Below are positions 7,252 to 9,384 of a DNA stretch of 9,384 nt, one piece after another. Position numbers and translations under genes: made by a program. A model generated the notes under the pieces. It searched no databases and had not been told where the DNA came from. It saw only the letters and a list, made by a program, of their open reading frames with translations. Numbering within the stretch: position 1 is the stretch's first letter; each line of letters begins with the position of its first letter. The stretch is from NCBI GenBank assembly GCA_027340195.1, contig DAHWNE010000030.1:1-9384 (forward strand), in the 5' to 3' direction. This DNA comes from Acetobacteraceae bacterium (GTDB lineage: Bacteria > Pseudomonadota > Alphaproteobacteria > Acetobacterales > Acetobacteraceae).

Positions 7252-8066
7252 ACGCGCACCTCCCGATGGCCCAGCATGGTCAGCACCAGCGCGTCGCCGC
7301 TGGCCGCGATGCCGCCGCCGCAATAGGCGATGACCGGCCGGTCCAGCGCGCCGACGGCCGCGAATTGCGCGCGCAGCGCCTCGGCCGGGCGCAGCCGTCC
7401 GGTGGCGGGATCCACCAGCTCGGCCGCCGGCACGTTCACGCTGCCGGCGATATGGCCGGGGCGGCCGTAGCTGTTGCCCCCGGTGCCGGCGTGCTGGGCG
7501 GCGGTCAGGGCGTTGAGCGTGCAGACGCCGCCATCGGCCAGCCCCACCAGCACGTCGGCCTTGTCGGCCATCAGCGGGCGCGGCGGGGCGGCGACGAAAT
7601 CGCCCGGCGGCGGTGCCGGCTCCGCGCCGGTGGCGATCGGATGGCCGCCGGCCCGCCAGGCGGCCAGCCCACCATCCAGCACCGCGGCATTGTCGTGGCC
7701 GAACACGCGCAGCAGCCACCAGACCCGGCTGGCCCACCAGAAATTGGCGGTGGAATAGAGGATCACCCGGTCGCCGCGATTGACCCCGAGCCGGCGCATC
7801 GCCGCCTGGAACCGGGCCTGGGTGGGGCACATGAAGCGCAGCTTCGCGTCCGGGTCGGAGACGTCCGCCTGCACGTCGATGAAGCGCGCGCCGGGGATAT
7901 GCGCGGTCTCGAAATCGGCGCGGCCGGGGACCACGCGGTAGGGCTTGCCGGGTTCGGGCAGCAGATGGGTGGTGCAGTCGAAGATGCGCAGGCCGGGGTC
8001 CGCGCGGTGGGCGGCCAGCCATTCGGGGGCGACGAGGTATTCGGGGTGGGCGAAACCGGCGGTCAT
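7191..8066 (-). CDS. Two-domain rhodanese-like sulfurtransferase (thiosulfate/3-mercaptopyruvate type)
   Basis: A 291-aa protein with tandem rhodanese domains, the SseA/TST architecture. The N-terminal domain has HIPGARFIDVQADVSD and GDRVILYSTANFWWASRVWW but no active cysteine, as usual. The C-terminal domain has YGRPGHIAGSVNVP (about 200-213) and the active loop YCGGGIAAS with Cys249, expected to carry persulfide. The loop is neither the CGSG of mercaptopyruvate enzymes nor the CRKG of classic rhodanese. At the point where these enzymes normally carry a DAR motif, the sequence reads NAL (185-187), so the sulfur donor should not be assumed. The start at 8066 has GGAGG 6 nt upstream and overlaps the stop of the VOC gene as ATGA, implying coupled translation. 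It is the last gene of a - strand operon and converges on lysR with a 61-nt overlap. Confidence 0.9.
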   Translation of the reverse strand: MTAGFAHPEYLVAPEWLAAHRADPGLRIFDCTTHLLPEPGKPYRVVPGRADFETAHIPGARFIDVQADVSDPDAKLRFMCPTQARFQAAMRRLGVNRGDRVILYSTANFWWASRVWWLLRVFGHDNAAVLDGGLAAWRAGGHPIATGAEPAPPPGDFVAAPPRPLMADKADVLVGLADGGVCTLNALTAAQHAGTGGNSYGRPGHIAGSVNVPAAELVDPATGRLRPAEALRAQFAAVGALDRPVIAYCGGGIAASGDALVLTMLGHREVRVYDASLSEWAPDPALPMATG

Positions 8067-8476
8067 GGGTGGCCTCCCGCCGGCAGCTCCGCCAGCTCGA
8101 TCAGCGTCCCCCCGGTGGAGGCGGGATCGAGGAACGCGATCCGCGACCCGCCATGCCCCGGGCGCGGGGTCTCGTCGCGCAGCTTCACCCCCTTGGCGCG
8201 CAGCTCGTCCAGCGCGGCGTCGATATCCTCAACCTCGAAGCAGATATGGAACAGCCCGGCGCCGTGCTCGGCGATCCAGGACCGCACCCCGTCGCCCTCG
8301 GCGGCACCTTCCAGCAGCTCCACATAGGTCTGCCCCACCGGCAGCATGGCCAGCCGAATGGAGCCGATCCGCTCCTCGTATTCCAGGGGGATGCCGAACG
8401 TGTCGCGGAACAGCGCCATCGCCCGGTCCAGCCCGTCGGTGGCGATCGCCACGTGCTCGATGCGTTTGATCTTCAT
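8063..8476 (-). CDS. VOC-family protein, methylmalonyl-CoA epimerase-like
   Basis: A 137-aa single vicinal-oxygen-chelate protein with two beta-alpha-beta-beta-beta modules. Motifs match methylmalonyl-CoA epimerases: IEHVAIATDGLDRAMALFRDTFG (6-28), LPVGQTYVELLEG (45-57), LFHICFEVEDIDAALDELRAKGV (75-97), RPGHGGSRIAFLDPASTGGTLIELAE (105-130). By remembered family alignment, probable metal ligands are His8, Glu53, His77 and Glu127. The epimerase interconverts the (2S)- and (2R)-methylmalonyl-CoA forms in propionyl-CoA catabolism. The sequence looks closer to the Gram-positive/archaeal style than to the usual alphaproteobacterial Mce, and no mutase gene lies nearby, so it could be a paralogue acting on another CoA ester. 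The start at 8476 has a strong GAGGAGG 5 nt upstream. The stop overlaps the next ATG. Confidence 0.8.
   Translation of the reverse strand: MKIKRIEHVAIATDGLDRAMALFRDTFGIPLEYEERIGSIRLAMLPVGQTYVELLEGAAEGDGVRSWIAEHGAGLFHICFEVEDIDAALDELRAKGVKLRDETPRPGHGGSRIAFLDPASTGGTLIELAELPAGGHP
8073..8077 (-). promoter_or_regulatory. Ribosome binding site of the sulfurtransferase
   Basis: GGAGG on the - strand, inside the last codons of the VOC gene and 6 nt before the ATG at 8066. It confirms the start that creates the ATGA overlap. Confidence 0.65.
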
Positions 8477-8481
8477 CCCCG

Positions 8482-8488
8482 CCTCCTC
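8482..8488 (-). promoter_or_regulatory. Ribosome binding site of the VOC gene, overlapping the SDR stop
   Basis: The - strand reads TGAGGAGG, so the TGA of the dehydrogenase (8489-8487) shares two bases with a strong GAGGAGG 5 nt before the VOC ATG. A ribosome terminating on the SDR gene is placed directly on the next initiation site. Confidence 0.7.
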
Positions 8489-9233
8489 AGGAAATCGTCA
8501 CGCCGGAGTCCACCGGCAGGATCTGCCCCGTCACCATGCGCGAGTCCTCGCTGGCCAGGAACAGCGCCGCCCGCGCGACATCCTCGGGCGCGATCGGGCC
8601 GAGCAGATGCGCCTCCGCCAGCCGCCCCAGCGCCGGGTTGCCGGCCAGCAGTGCCTTCACCCGCTCGGTCATGGTGGCGGACGGCGCCAGCGCGTTCACC
8701 CGCACCCGCGCGGGTGCGAACTCCACCGCCAGCGAGCGGGTCAGCGCCGCCACCGCGCCCTTGGCGGCGGTGTAGCAGTCCCGTCCGGGGACCCCCATCA
8801 GCGCCAGATTGGAGGCCATGTTGATGACGCTGCCGCCGCCCGCCCGCGCCAACGCCGGAATCCCAAACCGACAGCCCAGGAAGGTGCCGAACAGATCGAG
8901 GCGGATCACCCGCCAGAACTCATCGAGCGGGGCGTCCACCGCCGAGCCGTCCTGCGGCGTCGAGCCACCGGCATTGTTGTGCAGGATGTGCAGCGCGCCG
9001 AAATGCGCCTCCGCCTGGCGCAGCGCGGCTTCGATACTGTCCGGTTCGGTCACGTCGGTGGGGATGGCGATGGCGCCGTGGCCGGCCAGATGCGCGGTCT
9101 CCTCCCCGGCGGGGGCGTTGCGTTCGGCCACCACCACCCGCGCCCCCTCGGCGGCGAAGGCCAGCGCCGTCGCCCGGCCGATCCCGGTGCCGGCCCCGGT
9201 GATGAAGGCAACTCGTCCGTCCAGCCGCGCCAT
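8487..9233 (-). CDS. Short-chain dehydrogenase/reductase (classical SDR)
   Basis: A 248-aa NAD(P)-dependent oxidoreductase with a Rossmann fold. The cofactor loop is TGAGTGIG (12-19), the structural motif is NNAG (86-89), and the catalytic residues are Ser141, Tyr154 and Lys158 (YTAAK). VRVNALAPSA and a C-terminal MVTGQILPVDSG follow the family pattern. Glu37 after the second beta strand hints at NAD preference, but this is weak. The Asn of the usual catalytic tetrad (the NL-G motif) is Asp113 here, in RLDLFGTF. The substrate, probably a hydroxyacyl or hydroxy compound, cannot be inferred. The start at 9233 has AGGGGG 7 nt upstream. The gene is followed 10 nt later by the VOC gene and preceded 30 nt earlier by the end of another - strand frame, so it sits inside an operon. 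Confidence 0.93.
   Translation of the reverse strand: MARLDGRVAFITGAGTGIGRATALAFAAEGARVVVAERNAPAGEETAHLAGHGAIAIPTDVTEPDSIEAALRQAEAHFGALHILHNNAGGSTPQDGSAVDAPLDEFWRVIRLDLFGTFLGCRFGIPALARAGGGSVINMASNLALMGVPGRDCYTAAKGAVAALTRSLAVEFAPARVRVNALAPSATMTERVKALLAGNPALGRLAEAHLLGPIAPEDVARAALFLASEDSRMVTGQILPVDSGVTIS
8701..8718. repeat. 18-bp perfect palindrome inside the SDR gene
   Basis: An uninterrupted inverted repeat, CGCACCCGC and its exact complement, coding for the ARVRV stretch before NALAPS. It may be a chance product of GC-rich Arg/Val codons. Confidence 0.5.
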
Positions 9234-9263
9234 GGCCGTTCCCCCTGGATGCGGGCGGGGACG

Positions 9264-9384
9264 CTACGCCGCCGCGACCAGCCGTTCCACCCCCGCGCAG
9301 GCCTGGGCGAGCGCGGCCAGGGTGGCGCGCACCACCGTGGCCGGCGCGGCGTCAGTCAGCCGGGCCCGGCCGGTGACCTCGCGC
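9264..9384 (-). CDS. C-terminal end of an unidentified protein (partial)
   Basis: The only - strand frame without an internal stop from the window edge ends with TAG at 9266-9264 and gives 39 residues. It begins REVTGRARLTDA, continues with an Ala/Leu-rich helix (TVVRATLAALAQAC) and finishes GVERLVAAA. I do not recognise the family from this fragment. It lies 30 nt before the SDR start on the same strand, as expected for the preceding gene of the operon. The SDR Shine-Dalgarno (AGGGGG, 9246-9241) lies in that gap. In DNA this GC-rich a 39-codon open stretch is weak evidence alone, so the call rests mainly on position. Confidence 0.5.
   Translation of the reverse strand, partial: REVTGRARLTDAAPATVVRATLAALAQACAGVERLVAAA

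Noticed and set aside
6150..8327. Long + strand open frame spanning lysR, the sulfurtransferase and part of the VOC gene
   Set aside because: It crosses three well-supported genes in non-coding frames. The length is explained by the rarity of stops in GC-rich DNA.
1..9384. Mobile element, CRISPR, phage defence or biosynthetic cluster
   Set aside because: No transposase, integrase, direct-repeat array, tRNA-linked boundary, toxin-antitoxin pair or change of base composition was seen.

Overview
The window is dense, GC-rich bacterial DNA (roughly 70% G+C by eye). It has seven confidently assigned protein genes, two of them probably cut by or lying close to the window edges, plus one further partial reading frame at the right end. 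Gene content and style suggest an alphaproteobacterium, possibly in or near the Acetobacteraceae/Rhodospirillales. The pointers are a TPR-type protein with a glycosyltransferase-9-like C-terminal domain, a GcvA-like LysR regulator and a ppk-ppx pair. The taxonomic call is inference from protein style, not a database result.

Left block (1-4516, + strand): the 3' end of a glycosyltransferase-9-like gene overlaps the GTG start of polyphosphate kinase (ppk) by 4 nt. The ppk stop is followed 2 nt later by an exopolyphosphatase of the Ppx/GppA family. Ppk makes polyphosphate and Ppx degrades it, so the pair forms a polyphosphate turnover unit. The upstream gene is linked only by position and probable translational coupling.

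Middle block (4505-7251): an AidB-type acyl-CoA dehydrogenase on the - strand and a LysR-family regulator on the + strand diverge from a 95-bp gap. That gap carries a perfect interrupted inverted repeat (TTGAG-N5-CTCAA) four bases before the regulator's ATG, which looks like a LysR operator. The dehydrogenase converges on ppx with a 12-nt overlap of the stop regions.

Right block (7191-9384, - strand): a compact operon read right to left. It contains the end of an unidentified gene, a short-chain dehydrogenase, a VOC protein resembling methylmalonyl-CoA epimerase, and a two-domain rhodanese-like sulfurtransferase. The last three are tightly coupled: one Shine-Dalgarno overlaps the preceding stop, and one junction is an ATGA overlap. 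The sulfurtransferase converges on the LysR gene with a 61-nt antisense overlap.

No RNA genes, CRISPR arrays, insertion sequences or prophage signs were seen, and there is no gene-free stretch over 300 bases. The window reads as mostly ordinary chromosome. The points worth a second look are the LysR operator, the antisense-encoded tail of the LysR protein, the SDR/VOC/sulfurtransferase cassette with its atypical rhodanese loop, and two long perfect palindromes inside coding sequence.
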